From the NCBI GenBank assembly GCA_020064725.1, contig JAGTWJ010000007.1, positions 2,108,001 through 2,172,000 of the forward strand: a stretch of 64,000 nt of DNA. The letters run 5' to 3'. How positions within the stretch are numbered: the stretch's first letter is position 1; each line of letters starts with the position of its first letter. Both the position numbers and the translations under genes were made by a program. Shown in pieces: positions 34,053-46,141 of this stretch. Origin of the DNA: Drechslerella dactyloides (taxonomy: Eukaryota; Ascomycota; Orbiliomycetes; Orbiliales; Orbiliaceae). Under the pieces are notes generated by a model, which saw only the letters and a program-made list of their open reading frames with translations, was not told the DNA's origin and searched no databases.

Positions 34053-36261
34053 GGTGAAGCAGCGCTTATCTTCGAACCGAATGACAGAAAGTGTGTACGA
34101 CCCCTCCCCTTGATATTATGTGTTATATAGCGAGATTGTGGTATCCGGTCATGAAATTGTATTTTCTGGTATGCCCCGTATGTGCAAAAGGTATGCCACG
34201 GAGTCTTTGAAGTTTATCGACTGGCGACAAAAAAAGCTACCACTTGCTGTTCAGCAGTCGTATGGAGCAGTTGTTGCTATCAGGCCCGTGCCTTGATTGT
34301 GTAGTGGGATCCGGTATGCGAAACGGCTAAGGCGAGCCCGCCCCGTCGAGGCGGGCGAGAGGATGGATCCAAAGCTGAGACCGAGAAGCCGATTCCAAAC
34401 TGCGAGCGTAGGTAAAACCGAGTTTGTTCAATCAAGTTATTGCTGCGATGGAACAAGCTCGAGGCTGGGATACCGCCCGGCTTCCTGATATTCTGCTCTA
34501 GTTGCTGAAACGGTCAATGAAACGAAGATCCAACCTGGGCAAATTCGCCCCTGCAAGGTTTTTCGTTAAGGCGCTTTTCGTGGACGACAAGATATAAAAA
34601 ACGAGCGGCACAGAATGCACAATGGGAATTGTTGGCCTACTTGTATGCACGAGAGAGCGAGCGGAAAGGAAAGAAAAAAAAATCCAGGTGAAAGAGCAGG
34701 AGTGAGAACAGCTGACTTTCAACTGATGGTCGACCGACCGGGCTCTTGGAGGCCCCATTGGCCAGGAAGCATCCGCAGCTCGAAGCGGGAGCAGGGACCG
34801 GGCAGGCATGAGCTGCGCTGCTGCTCGGCCAATTCGATGCTTTTGCCCGGCACATTTGTCGGTGGGAGCAGCTGCCCGGATGGTTCCAGCCAACGGCGGG
34901 CGTCGGTTAAGCGCCCAGCGGGGCCGCGATCAAATCCGCCGGCCACCGAGCTAAAGCCTGTTGCCGTCTTGCCCAACCAGCTGCCGCAGCCCAGAGTCTT
35001 GGTCCTGCCGGCGCAGTCAAGATCGGGCCAATGGCAGGCTGGCCTGGAGCGACATTGGCGTATTTCAAATCGCGGTCAGGGGTGTATCTCACCCTCCTTG
35101 GCAGCTGTTCCTCTTCCCTGCTGGCCCCCCCGCCTGGAGGATCGGGATGGATCTAGCCTGGATGCGAGAGCTAGCTGCAGGACAGATAATCTCGATGTCT
35201 GTGCATACGCATTGTGCCTGGGTCGCGCCATCGCGAGAGGGGTCGTGGACGGCCGTTAGCGAGATAAGGACGCCATTTTTTTTTTCTTGGTCTGCGTGTC
35301 GTCGGTGTTCCCCAAGCGCCGTGGATATGCATGGAAGTCACCGTCCCCGGTTTGGAGGGCCGCAAGCACTAGCTCTGGAAAAAGCGGGGGGCGAGTTCCT
35401 CAGATTTGGCGAAAGGCGGAGGAGCAAGATGAGGACGTGTCTCTTCAATTGGTCTGGATCCGGGAGGTGCAAACCGTTGGCGACGTTGGTTGGTCCGTCT
35501 GACCAACCTCGCCCGCGAACCAGCCTAACCGCTCAAACGAGGCGGTTTCTTTTCGGCTGTTGGTTGGGTTTTCCGCAGCATGAAGCCTGTCCGTGCTATG
35601 ATCCGTCTGAGCTGCTGCTGGGCTGATGGATGCATGTCGGCGTGTGCAGCTTGCATTTTCCCACGGTCAAGTGGAGGGGCTCGCGACGGCAATGCGCTCG
35701 GCCCTGATCCAGCAGGTCGAGGGATCAAGGGCAGCTCGACTGTCCCGGTGGCGCAGAGGCGGAGATGCTCGATGGCAGGTCCGTTATCACGCACGATAGA
35801 GATATAAAGAAGTGCAGAGTGCTTTAATTGCATATTGACGAGGGCAGGTTGTGGGCATTGATGATATGGCGTGGCCAAATCATTCCGTTGTCTTCTAGAG
35901 GTTTACGCCACGCAATTGAACGCCGTATATTGATCCTGCCGTAGACAAATCAAGAGCAATATCTAACAAACAATGGAGAATTGATCCATCACGCCAGACA
36001 TGTCGAATAGTCCTCAGACAACAAGGCGTTAAACGTGGCCACCTTCTCACAAAGAATTACAATAAGACCGATAGAAAGGAAAAATTGAAATTACAAAGCC
36101 ATCGCATGTCCCACTCTAACGCCACCGCTATGCGTAGGAAGAAGAAATTCCCTCAACATCGAGAAGTGGAATGCTTATGATAAAAGCGAAATCATTGACA
36201 AAATGCAAAGAAAAGAAACCTTTTATGCGAATCACAACCCAGACTTTCATATACCACACCC
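34053..36261. other. 2.2 kb spacer: DOMON-b561 promoter and F-box gene 3' flank
   Basis: GC-rich in the middle, with spurious frames of about 215-220 codons on the plus strand (34615-35626) that overlap one another in different frames and carry no motif. No gene called. Confidence 0.4.
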
Positions 36262-39200
36262 TTATATCAACCTACCATAACGAGGGAAGCCTAAGGTAGA
36301 AGTTAGTCATCTGACTCCGGTGATAGTTTCCGTGATCAACTTACCGAAGTGAACGGAAGGATCCTGCTCCAACCTAGGCATGTCTGCATCCTCTACCGCT
36401 TGCTTGAAACTCTCCTCTGTAGCCATTTCGTCTTTATTACGAGGCGAAACGCACCCTCTGAACTGTAGGCCTTTGACAGTGAAGGACTGCAGCGCCTCCC
36501 AGGTTCCCCCATCGACAAGCTTTTCGCATACTCTATAAGGCGCAAGGTCGAGGTGGACGAGGTGCTGCCCCAACTTCTCTGAAATGGTGCTGCATAAATG
36601 GTGCTCTGGATTGCCCGAATGCTTGCTTTCCGTGTCACGAGACTCGCCCGAGTTGGATCTCCATGCTTTGTACGTTAGTGATTTGAGCAGCGGAGCATTT
36701 GGAGCTCTGATGGCCAAGGAGAGACCTATAAGCAATCAAGTTAGAGCTGAGTGACTGGAAGGATGCTGATTGCACGTTGTATTTACCTTGCGACGATATT
36801 CTCGAGCAACCATCTATCTCCAGATTCTCCAACTGTGCTGAACAGGAGATGATCGACCGAAGCACATTGTTGGTCACGTAAGGAAAGTTTTGAAGAGATA
36901 TCGATTTTAGTCCGACTTGGGCACCTGCTTCCTCCACAGCCACAACGGGATCCCTCCGTGGGCGACTCTCAACCAAGCATCTTGCCGGGGCTTCGAGCTC
37001 AAAGGCTTTCAGGTTAGGAAAACGCTTGGTGGCAGCCCACAAGCTCTTGATGTCGGTTCTTCGGGCGAAGTCATCACTCAGCGTGACTTCTTCAAGAGCT
37101 ATGTGGTTCTTTCTCAAGAGACAGAGAACGCGAAATGCACCTGCAAACTTCGCAACAAGAAAGGTCATATTCCGACAGGACGTGATGATCACACTGAGAG
37201 ACCTTGCCGAGATGTTGGCTATAGCCTTCTCTTCGTCGAAAGTCTCGATTGCGTCAGAGGGTGTCCATCCGTCTACCGCAATGAAGGGTATGTCGATTCT
37301 AACCTTTTTCACAAGGGTCGACAAATTGTAATCATCCTGGATAGACCGGGCGAATTGCTGGAGGGAGCGAACAGAACTTATCGCAACGCTCTGATATAGC
37401 TCAGACTGAGCAAGGGACCTCCATATAGTATTTGTCTTCCGAACCGGGTCGAGAATGATGTTCTTTGTGCGAAGGACTGTCTCTTGATTGTAAACGCTAT
37501 TCTTGTCCCCACACGGAAAGAACGACCCAAGTTTCTCCTCCTCGAGAAGGATGCTGAAAATCTGTAGCATGATCTCATTTGGAAGTCTGAAGACTGCAGG
37601 TTCGCGAGTTATCGAGTCCGGCGATGGCCCAGAACCGACTGGTCGGTATCGAGCGTTTTCCGGTCTGAAAGAGCGCTGGGTCCGAGACGAAACGCTAGAA
37701 CTCGCTCGGCTGATTGCGAGCCGATTGCTGATCGGGACCGGGACGACTTTGACGGAAGAACCATCCCTCACGAAGGCGAAGCCAGGTTTCAGGGGAATTC
37801 TGACCCTCGGACAATCAACTTCCGCATATGATATTGTGCGAACTTGATCGATAACTGGAGAGGTGAAAGAAGTGGCTGAAGGTGAGCTTCTAGGAGAGGC
37901 GTAACGTTGAGATGGTCCCAAATGCCCATTCTCTGAGGTTTTGGTGGGGTTAGGTGTGGATGGCGGAGTGATCTCTTCTTCTTGAATCAGTGGGAGAGTA
38001 TGTGTTTGCGAAGTGCTCGACAACAGTGGCTGTGAGTTGGAGTTATCCGCGAGTTTTTCCATAGGGGTGATACCCCATTTTCGAAGTACAGACAGCCATG
38101 TAGGACTTAATGGCGCGTTTCTTTCAATTCGAAGCTCTTCTTGCCTGAGAGTGCCAAAAACTCGTTTCTGTTTGCATTTCCTGGACTGATGGCCAGGTCT
38201 CCAACAATTGAAGCACACAAGAGCCTCCCTCAATGATGTACCTTCCGGCGGATCTTCTGGGCGCTTTCCGAGCACGAAGGGCTTGGGGAAACCTTTGGCC
38301 TCCGAATTGAGGTCATCAGGGTCGGCGGGCCGGTTAGGGGCTAGGATGGAAGGCTTTCGCTGACCCGTAGCTTCATGAATGATGGGTCGTTTTGGAGAAA
38401 GCCTGGCGGATGGTGATGGAGGGCGTACAGGAGCTAAGATGGCTGGGCGCTGTCCTGAAGAACTCGCCTTGCTATTGAGGCTTGAGTCTGCAGATCTATC
38501 GAGGATATCCCACTGAGAATTATCGGATGGGCAGTCGGCGGGATTCCAAGATGTAAAGACAGGCTCATCCAAAGGCGACGGGTCGACATCCCATTCTGGA
38601 CGTTTGACACCGGGAGGGTATCGTCTGTCGAATGTGGGAAATTGCTTGGGACGTTCTGACGCCTTTCGTTGTTTTGTCGTTGTAGACTTTTTATCGTCGA
38701 TGCTAAATAGCTTCTTGTAGTATTCGGCATTCTCCTTGATGATAACCTCTGCCGGAGGAGGCTCTTCAGGAGGAAGCCCCATTTTCTTCCTGAGAGCGCA
38801 TCGGCCGCAATTGGGAAATTTGCTCTTACAAGAGCTACACCAAGTGAACTCGCGAACTGGCTTCATAAACTCTCTGTACGCTTGGTGGTCGAAGCCTCGA
38901 TGCGTTGATCTTTTTTCTCTCATCGTTCGGATGGCAAAGCCGGATCTTGACAACTTTGGCTTGCGAAGTTGGCGAGGCCCGACACAGGACACCTTGTAGT
39001 GGTCATCGCATTCAGACGAGTTATCGCTTTCTCCCGAGACTTCATCTGGGCTTTCGACTTGTTTGACATCACATACCACCTTCGACGATGATGATTGTCC
39101 AAGATCTTCGTCGAGTGAAGGGTATCCTTTGAACATATCGATAAGCTTCTGCTTTTCACGAATCTCTTCGAGATCGAAAATAGCTATATCGACCGGCAGC

Positions 39201-39710
39201 TTCTTGGGTGTACCATCGAGACCCGCCTGGGTACTAGAGGAGTCATTTACGGCAGCGAGACTATGTCTTTGGCTATTCGATTGGATTGCCTGGCAGGTCG
39301 CTTTCTGCTCCTCAATATTTTTGTACAAAGGAGAATGCTCGGGTGGATGCTGAAACCAGCAGTTTCTGCGCGTGCACAACCCTATTGAGCGAATTAAAGA
39401 CAATAATTAGTTTCTATCAATGCTGTCGGCGTACGAGCTATTTACAGGAAACAGAAAACAAACCGAGTTGGGTGGAATTATTTCGAAGAGACTTACCTCT
39501 GACAAAATCCTTGCAGACGGGCCGGGCGGTTTGAGAGGATGCCTTGACAACCTTCGTATTGAAGGGTCGGGCAAGAGGCAGCGGTGGAAATTCGGGATCT
39601 GTTGGTGGGTCATCTCGACCGTCTGCGTATTTAACAGGTGCCGTAGGTTGGGCGGGAAGATTTTCGGACCAACGCTCACGCTGGGCGTTGAGCCGATGCG
39701 AACTCTTCAT
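36262..39710 (-). CDS. F-box/LRR-like protein with CCCH, four-cysteine and CCHC zinc motifs
   Basis: Exons (minus): 39710-39497, 39381-36787, 36725-36345 and 36290-36262, 1072 residues. If the last intron is retained the frame ends at 36307 instead. A CCCH finger (C-x7-C-x4-C-x3-H, residues about 66-83, from VCKDFVRGLCTRRNCWFQH) is split by the first intron. A C-x2-C-x6-C-x2-C cluster (WCSSCKSKFPNCGRC) sits near 255, and a CCHC knuckle (CFNCWRPGHQSRKC) near 463-476. The F-box (FRLPNEIMLQIFSILLEE) is near 665-700, followed by leucine-rich segments (LKSISLQNFPYVTNNVLRSI; LENLEIDGCSRIS). F-box proteins bring substrates to SCF ubiquitin ligases; CCCH and CCHC motifs usually bind RNA. The link is inference. 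The long central part is disordered, rich in Pro and Ser. It shares an 800-bp divergent promoter region with the next gene. Confidence 0.82.
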
Positions 39711-40510
39711 GATGATGGGAAGTGTTGTGCGACGCTGGTAGTTACATCCGATTTGCGACTGAGTTAGCACGCGTAACCCAACAGACAGGTACAGGGATTT
39801 GGGACGCGGCAGCGACAAGGATATGTAAGCTCTGAAACCTTAAGCTGCAGGAGACAGGTAGAGGGTGGTCTATGTTCCGCTCCGTGCATCAAGAATCAGA
39901 TGGAAGGGAGGAGAGCGAAGAGAGAAGTATACATACTCATACAATTGGAAGGAAGAAAAAGCGATGGCCTGCGGTGACAAAACCAGGCACCTTATCCTGC
40001 AGGTGGATGGCATGGGGCGGGGGAAGCCGCAGCGGGAAAACCGGGCTAACACTGCAGTGGAAGCGGTGTGGTTGGGCAGCCACAGTGCCAAGGCGGCGTG
40101 AGTGTGTGTGTGTAACAGAGAGCGATTCTAGCTGTGCGGCTCGGCAACAGCAGATGCAGAAGCGGATGGCGGAAAGGCCAGCAGCAATATGCGTAAGGAA
40201 AGAGATGTCTTGATATGATAAATGGAGACCGATGAGATGAGTGATGGTGATGGTGATGGTGATGAAAAAAAAGAGGAAGACGAAGGGCGGGGCGGCGGCG
40301 CTATTAAATAGACGCAGATGGTAGCGTCGAGGGAAAGCTGCCTGTGCAGCGTGTTGCTGTGTTGTGGTGACGTTCCCGTGTGTGCGGCCGCTGTGCAACC
40401 TGCTTCCCCCGCTTACCTAAGCTTGCCGGTTGTCTTGCCCAGGGCTGCACGCAGCGTACGTCGGTGCAACCACCATCCTCCCAGCACCCGGACGCCCGCA
40501 GAACGCCGCC
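39711..40510. other. Divergent promoter region with GATGGT microsatellite
   Basis: This is upstream DNA of the F-box gene (-) and the proline-rich protein gene (+). A run of gatggt units ends in A8 at about 40241-40272. No gene is seen. Confidence 0.5.
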
Positions 40511-41970
40511 ATGAACTCCCTCAAGTCCATCGCGAAAGGTCCGTGAGCCTACCCGCATTCCCCAGCTACAGACAGACCCAGCTAAGCGTTCTCCCCGGGT
40601 AAAAATAGGTGGCTGGCACCCGGAGAAGAAGTCCAGCAGCAGCAGCTCCTCGTCCGGCGACAACGACCGCTTCAAGAAATTCAAAGGCCTCCAGCAAGTA
40701 GTACGTCGCCCACCTTATGCAGTGCTCGTGAAAACGATGTCATACATGCCGATACTCACTTTCGACATTCTTGTTACAATTCTAGGCCAGCTGGACCGGT
40801 CATGGCCCCAAACCCGGGGCTAAAGAGGACCCATCCACCGTCACTGCGAGGCCCCTCACTTCCCTCAAAGACCCCTACTCCTTTGGCGCACCACCCAAAC
40901 GAGACCCGAAGGCACCGCTTCCACCTCCTACGCAACCGAATGTCTTCGCCTCAGAGGATACACCTGTGCCGGAGCAAGCCGAATCGCAGGAGCAAGAGGA
41001 AGAATCGGCGCCGCCTCGCAGCTTCCCGGCCAATACGACGGGGTTGAGCACGAGGGGTCTGCCCGCACCTCCAAAGCGGACATTGGGGACAACATCCACA
41101 TCGACGCCAGCAACATCCCCTCAACCGCAGGCTAATAGGCCAACCCCTCCGCTACCGAACCGAGCTCAACCCCCACCCCTCCCCGGACGCCAGACTAGCC
41201 GCTCGCTCAGCTCACCCGAGGCACCCCCTCCGTTCCCACTAGTGAAAGGTCCTGGAACAGCTCCTTCCACCGCAGCAGCATCAGCTAGGCTAGCTCAAGC
41301 TGGCGTGTCCGTGCCCGGACTTGATATTGGCACAGCCAGCACTGGTACACCATCCCCTCCCCTACCTTCTCGTGAAAGACCCACTCCTTCCCCACGGGCA
41401 CCTCCTCAAAATAATGCCGCCGCTGCTTCATCGGGAAACCCATACTCAATGAGTGAACTTTCTGGTCGATTCGCCTCTCTGAAACCAGCCAGTTCTTCTT
41501 CGACGAAGTCGACAGAGACGCCGTCAGCGGGGACATCGTGGTCCCAGAAACAAGCTGCCTTCAAAACCGTGATGCAAGCCCGGAAAGACCCCACTAGCGT
41601 ATCTCTGTCCGACGCTGCAGCTGCAGCCAAGACGGCTGACAACTTTCGCCAGAGACATGGCGATCAAGTGGTCCAAGGCTACCAACGAGCCGAAGCCGCC
41701 GGGCTAGTCAGTAGTCCCGCTGCGAGTGGATCAGCTGGGATGAAACCTCCAGGCGGGGGATGGGGTGATGTGGCATCGAGAGCATCGAAAACAGCATCTA
41801 TATACAGCAATCACTCGAATCCTTCAGACACGTCAGCAGCGGATGGCGGGGGATCGTCGGCTCTAGCTTCAATAGCGGCGAAAAAGAAGCCGCCTCCGCC
41901 GCCGAAACCAAGAGATCTGGATCCTGTGAAAACACCACCGCCAATCCCTCTTAGCACGAAGCCAAAATAA
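40511..41970 (+). CDS. Proline-rich adaptor-like protein, possibly Aim3-like cortical actin protein
   Basis: Exons 40511-40538, 40609-40700 and 40786-41970, 434 residues. The N-terminus MNSLKSIAKGGWHPEKKS and then FKGLQQVASWTGHGPKPG is the best-ordered part and recalls a conserved start of ascomycete proteins annotated as Aim3-like; I am not sure of that link. The body is disordered with many PxxP-type SH3 ligands (PPLPNRAQPPPLPGRQ, PPLPSRERP, KKKPPPPPKPRD near the C-terminus). A short helical block, WSQKQAAFKTVMQARKDP with FRQRHGDQVVQGYQRAE, is probably the other conserved element. No catalytic domain or membrane segment is present. A role as SH3-binding scaffold at cortical actin is inference from composition. 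Confidence 0.8.
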
Positions 41971-43588
41971 CAAGAATGGATGAATGAATCACCTGAATAC
42001 ATCGTCAGCAGCTGCAAGCGAGCTAATGTTTAGTCGAGTTCGTGATGATTGCTTTAAATATTCAAGCCGCATTAGTTTGAGTTTGTGAATCGTTTAGCGC
42101 CGTCCTATATATGCTTCATTCCTTTGTCGATGTCATGCGCGAAGCTGTGCCCCGCAATTCATGCGTTAGCGCATGCATGCCGGGTCTCATCTCGCTCGGG
42201 TGGCATCCTTTCTTCGTGTCACAATATATATAAGTTACCGTTTCGTGAATGTGGTTATCAACTGACGATAAAATATGACCTCGGAAAGCAATCGATACTT
42301 GTGGAGGTTGGTAAACACGCTCTGCATTCGGACGCGCATGCATTGCATGCCAATTGTCTTACTTGAGATGATTGAATTCTTCAGTTAGCGGCTCTCGTCA
42401 TCACAATAACTAAACCCCGACATCGCGCATCGATCACGAGCTCCTTGATCTGCATCGCAATGCATGTTGTCCATATATTTGGCGGAGAACATGTCTGCAT
42501 TGTCATGGCGCCAGGCGCCAGGAGACTAGCGCCGGCGCCGTGACATGTTGGACGTTTTCGGAGCCAAAATACCTCCGGACGTTTCCTCAAATGCTAAGAT
42601 ATACAAGCAGAGGAGCGGCATGGAGAACCTCGGCGTTCCCAATGGAATGGAGGGAACCGAAATCAAGCTAGCTTCTTGTGGGATTTTTTATCTGATATGG
42701 TGTCTCGCCAGCTAGACTGCCATACTTCGTCTGGCGGGGTTTACGAGACAAGTTGACATGCATTTTCGACGTTTTTGAATTGAATCAAGGAGATATCATT
42801 ACAAATATCTGTGCCTCTTTCAGGTTCCGCCGATATTCGGACAAGAACAGCAGCGGAAAGCTAACTAAGTACTTGGTTAATGGGGTGTAAAAGTTATAGA
42901 GTGGTAGGAAACGGGAATCAGAAGACCACAAATGGAAAAATTAGTAATAAAAGGAATCTTCTTTTTTGAACATACGAAAAGTCCCCTCTCGAAAATACAA
43001 AAGAAAGCCAAGCCAATGAATTAAAAGCACAGTATTTGGAGTCACGCACGCAATTCGAAGAGCCTACTAATGAGATACGTAAGAGTAGTAAGAGAAGGAA
43101 AGAGTATAAAGGGGAAAAAAAGGAAGAGAAAAAAAAAGCAAGTGTTAGGAAGCGAACCGATGAGAAGAACTGTACAGGTCGGAGGCTTCCTGGGATCTGA
43201 CCGTCCAAAGCCTATCAAGAAACAACGCCCGCTCCAGTGGTTTTTCATTCTTTGAACCGACTTGAAAATAGAGATGCAATGAAAATGATATTAAGGAACG
43301 GATGCAGGATTTCAGGGTGCAGAAAAAGAAGCGCAGATACCGAAGACATGACATTAAGAGATGCTCAGGGGAGGTCTGTAGGCATGGTTTAGAAGGAATA
43401 TCAAAATGTGCGGACGCTGGGAAACATCTGACGGTGGTCGTGCTGGTCACAAAACATCTCGAGTCACTCTTCCCGAATGCCGCCAACCAGGAAGAGGTAA
43501 AAATAAGGGTCGTAAATAAAGGTGCCCGAAAAAAGAGGTGCGCCGATTCCGTGCCAATGTAAAGCCGAGTTGTTTAGTCGATATGTCG
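41971..43588. other. 1.6 kb spacer between convergent genes
   Basis: Holds the 3' flanks of the proline-rich gene and bni4. Clusters of gcatgc/tgcatgc words occur at about 42160-42350, and the plus strand is purine-rich at about 42900-43500. No coding frame is supported. Confidence 0.4.
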
Positions 43589-46141
43589 TTAAAAGAAATG
43601 AGTGTACACCCGAGAGCTCTCATGGACCTCCATTTCCTGCAAGGTTGACCGTTAGCAAGATCCAAGGATGCTGCAGGAAGAAACTGTGGCTTACCATTTT
43701 GAAAGTGTTGAGCTCCTCTTTGATTTGCTGAGCCAAAGCTGGTGTCAACTTATTGCAAGTTGAGATCTCGCCTCTTCTATCATATTCTCCGCTCGTCCAA
43801 GTATCATAAAAGGTGAGCTTCTGGCTGAAGGAGACAGATGCCTTTGCCTTTGTAATTTCCTGGCTTGTGACGGGGGTAGACATGGCGCTAGAAGACGGGC
43901 TCTTTGGTGCAGTGTACTTTGGCGCAGCTGTTGGCGCAAGGAAGTAGTCACCGCTTACATCCTTCTGCTCGTCCGGAACATCGGGAGTGACGGGTTGCGA
44001 AGAGATAAGAGGAATTTGAGGCAGCTGCAGATCCATTGGCAGTTCAGTAGTAGCAGTAGTAGGCTTTACAACTGGAGAGGAGCCTCCGGATTGTTTGAGG
44101 ATTCCTTTCTTGACGGCAGCAAGGACCTCAGCCCGTTCTTTTTCGCCGCCAATGATGCTTCGCCGCGAAGGAGCCGCTTCATTAGAAGGCGTCGTGGCTT
44201 CCTGTCGGCTAGCGTCAAGCGAGTTGCGTTCCAGCTTTGGGAAACCAGTTCCACCACCAGCATGGTCCAGGGGGCTCGCATTGACGTTGACTCTATCCCG
44301 CTCAGCTTCGACCGTAACCATGCTGACTTGGGCGGTTGCCGGCTCGACGGCGGGAGAAGGCGTAACTGGCCCCGATGCAGCTGGAACACCGACAACAGAT
44401 TTCGGCCTGAACAGCCCAACGAAGCTTCTGGATCCTCGTTTCATACCCTTGCCCATTTTCCGTAGCATTACCGATGCGGATGATGCAGTAGAAGAGATGG
44501 AAAGATTATCGGTAGAACCAGAGAAAATTCCGCCTTGGTTATTCGAATATATCGAGTTGCCAAGCCCACTTGCCTCCTGCCTCTCTGCAATCTTTTGCTG
44601 TTCAACCTCTTCTCTTTCTTGACGCAGCCTCTGTCGCTCTTCGACTGTCATGGAAGAAGCTTGCTTGAGTTCGGCCGCACTTCCGAAGGAAAAAGCTCTG
44701 CGTAACCTCGACTTGAACCCTCTTTGAGATTCAGACTGCAAAGCAGCGAGACGATCCGCGGCAACGCTATTGCCGGTTCTCGGCCTGACAGGAGTTATCT
44801 CAGGCTCTTTGTCTTTGACTTGCTCAGGCACGTTAGGGTCAGGGCTCATAGTGATGGGTTTCGATAACGGCGAGGGATTTGTAGCCCGCTTTTTCGAATC
44901 TTGAGCACCACGGGCCGACGAGGATGAGGCATCACTATTTGGTGGTTGCTTCGGAGAATTAGACAGGGGACTTGGCGCCTGCTGTTTTGCCTATAGGCCG
45001 GATTCGGACTTTAGTAAGATGAACCATGAAGTACTAGGTAACTCATCCTAGTGCTGGAAGATCTTCTTAAACTAACCTTGTTTGGCTGAGAGCCGTTCGA
45101 GGAATTCTTTGAAGAGACACTTTCGGAGCTCTCCCTTCGGTTGAAAGAATTAGATGGCGATGTGAATGTAGCTGGCGACGAATTCTCGGTTGCCGGCGAC
45201 CTGGGCGGGGTTGGCTGGAAAAAACCAGGTTGGTTAAACATGAAGGGGTTGCCATTGTGCAATCCACCGGCAGAGTTGCCTACTTGAGTATTGAGATCAA
45301 ATGCACCAATTGAACGCCGCCTGTTCATCTTCTCCTTTTGCTGAAGTTTGGCTCGAGCGTTATTCTGCTTTAATGCCGAGTCGTCCTTGCTAAAACCACG
45401 AGAATCATTCCCCGTTACATATATCGGCTTCACGCCAACACCAGTTCCGGGACCGACAGCGACGACGTCCGCGTACGTGCGAGTTCCAAAGGCTGTCTGG
45501 GCTGGCATTCCATTGGTTGAAACGGATAAGGGCAGAGATGGGCTGCTGCTCGCTTTGCCGGGGTGGCTGTAGATACCCGTGTTCGACGCGCCATCAGGAG
45601 GAAGCTGGAGCAAGGATTCACTACTTCCAAAGCTTTCGGATCTTCTCACGTTCCTGCGATATCTATCTGCCGACGGCCGCGGGGCAGAGCTTTGCGTGCT
45701 CTGTAGCTGGACTGTACCATTTGTGTATGCCGCGTTATTCGATCGAGAGGTGTTTTGGCCTTGCAAATGCGAAGAGTAGCTCGGTGTGATCGGAAGCTGC
45801 GGAAGAACAGGGCTCGTATGTGGTACGGGTGGACGCTGCCTCTGCTGATTATCGAAGCCAATGCTAGCGCGGACTTCTTGCTTATTGGGCTGGAATTTCG
45901 GGTCGTTCGTCGTTAAATTTGGGGTTGACTTGAACGCGTACGGAGCAACAGGTCCAGCTGTGATTCCACGGTAGCCGGCACCCATGCCTGACTGAGTTTG
46001 AGCAAAGGAGAGGTTTCTGTGGTAGTTGTTGTGGGGTTGGGCATTGAAAGCCATGTTGTTCAGGGACTGCGAGGCTGTTGGGGGTATGACAGGCTGGGGT
46101 TGGAAACTATTCGTTGTCGTTGATTGAACAAGAGTTGCCAT
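43589..46141 (-). CDS. bni4: Bni4, septin-chitin synthase scaffold and PP1 targeting subunit
   Basis: Exons (minus): 46141-45077, 44990-43695 and 43636-43589, 802 residues. In yeast, Bni4 tethers chitin synthase III, via Skt5/Chs4, to septins at the bud neck and recruits protein phosphatase 1 (Glc7). In moulds the orthologue acts at septa and hyphal cortex. Nearly all of the protein is Ser/Asn/Pro-rich disorder. The diagnostic element is the C-terminal block SFSQKLTFYDTWTSGEYDRR, EISTCNKLTPALAQQIKEEL, NTFKM, then EMEVHESSRVYTHFF, the Bni4 signature, which ends at the stop as in other fungi. Its VSF at the block start is a [VI]xF-type PP1 docking motif. An intron (gtaagc/cag) separates the last 15 residues. 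Upstream lies the largest spacer of the window. Confidence 0.92.

Noticed and set aside
34615..35626. Two overlapping plus-strand frames of about 215-220 codons
   Set aside because: They overlap in different frames and neither carries motifs; explained by GC content.
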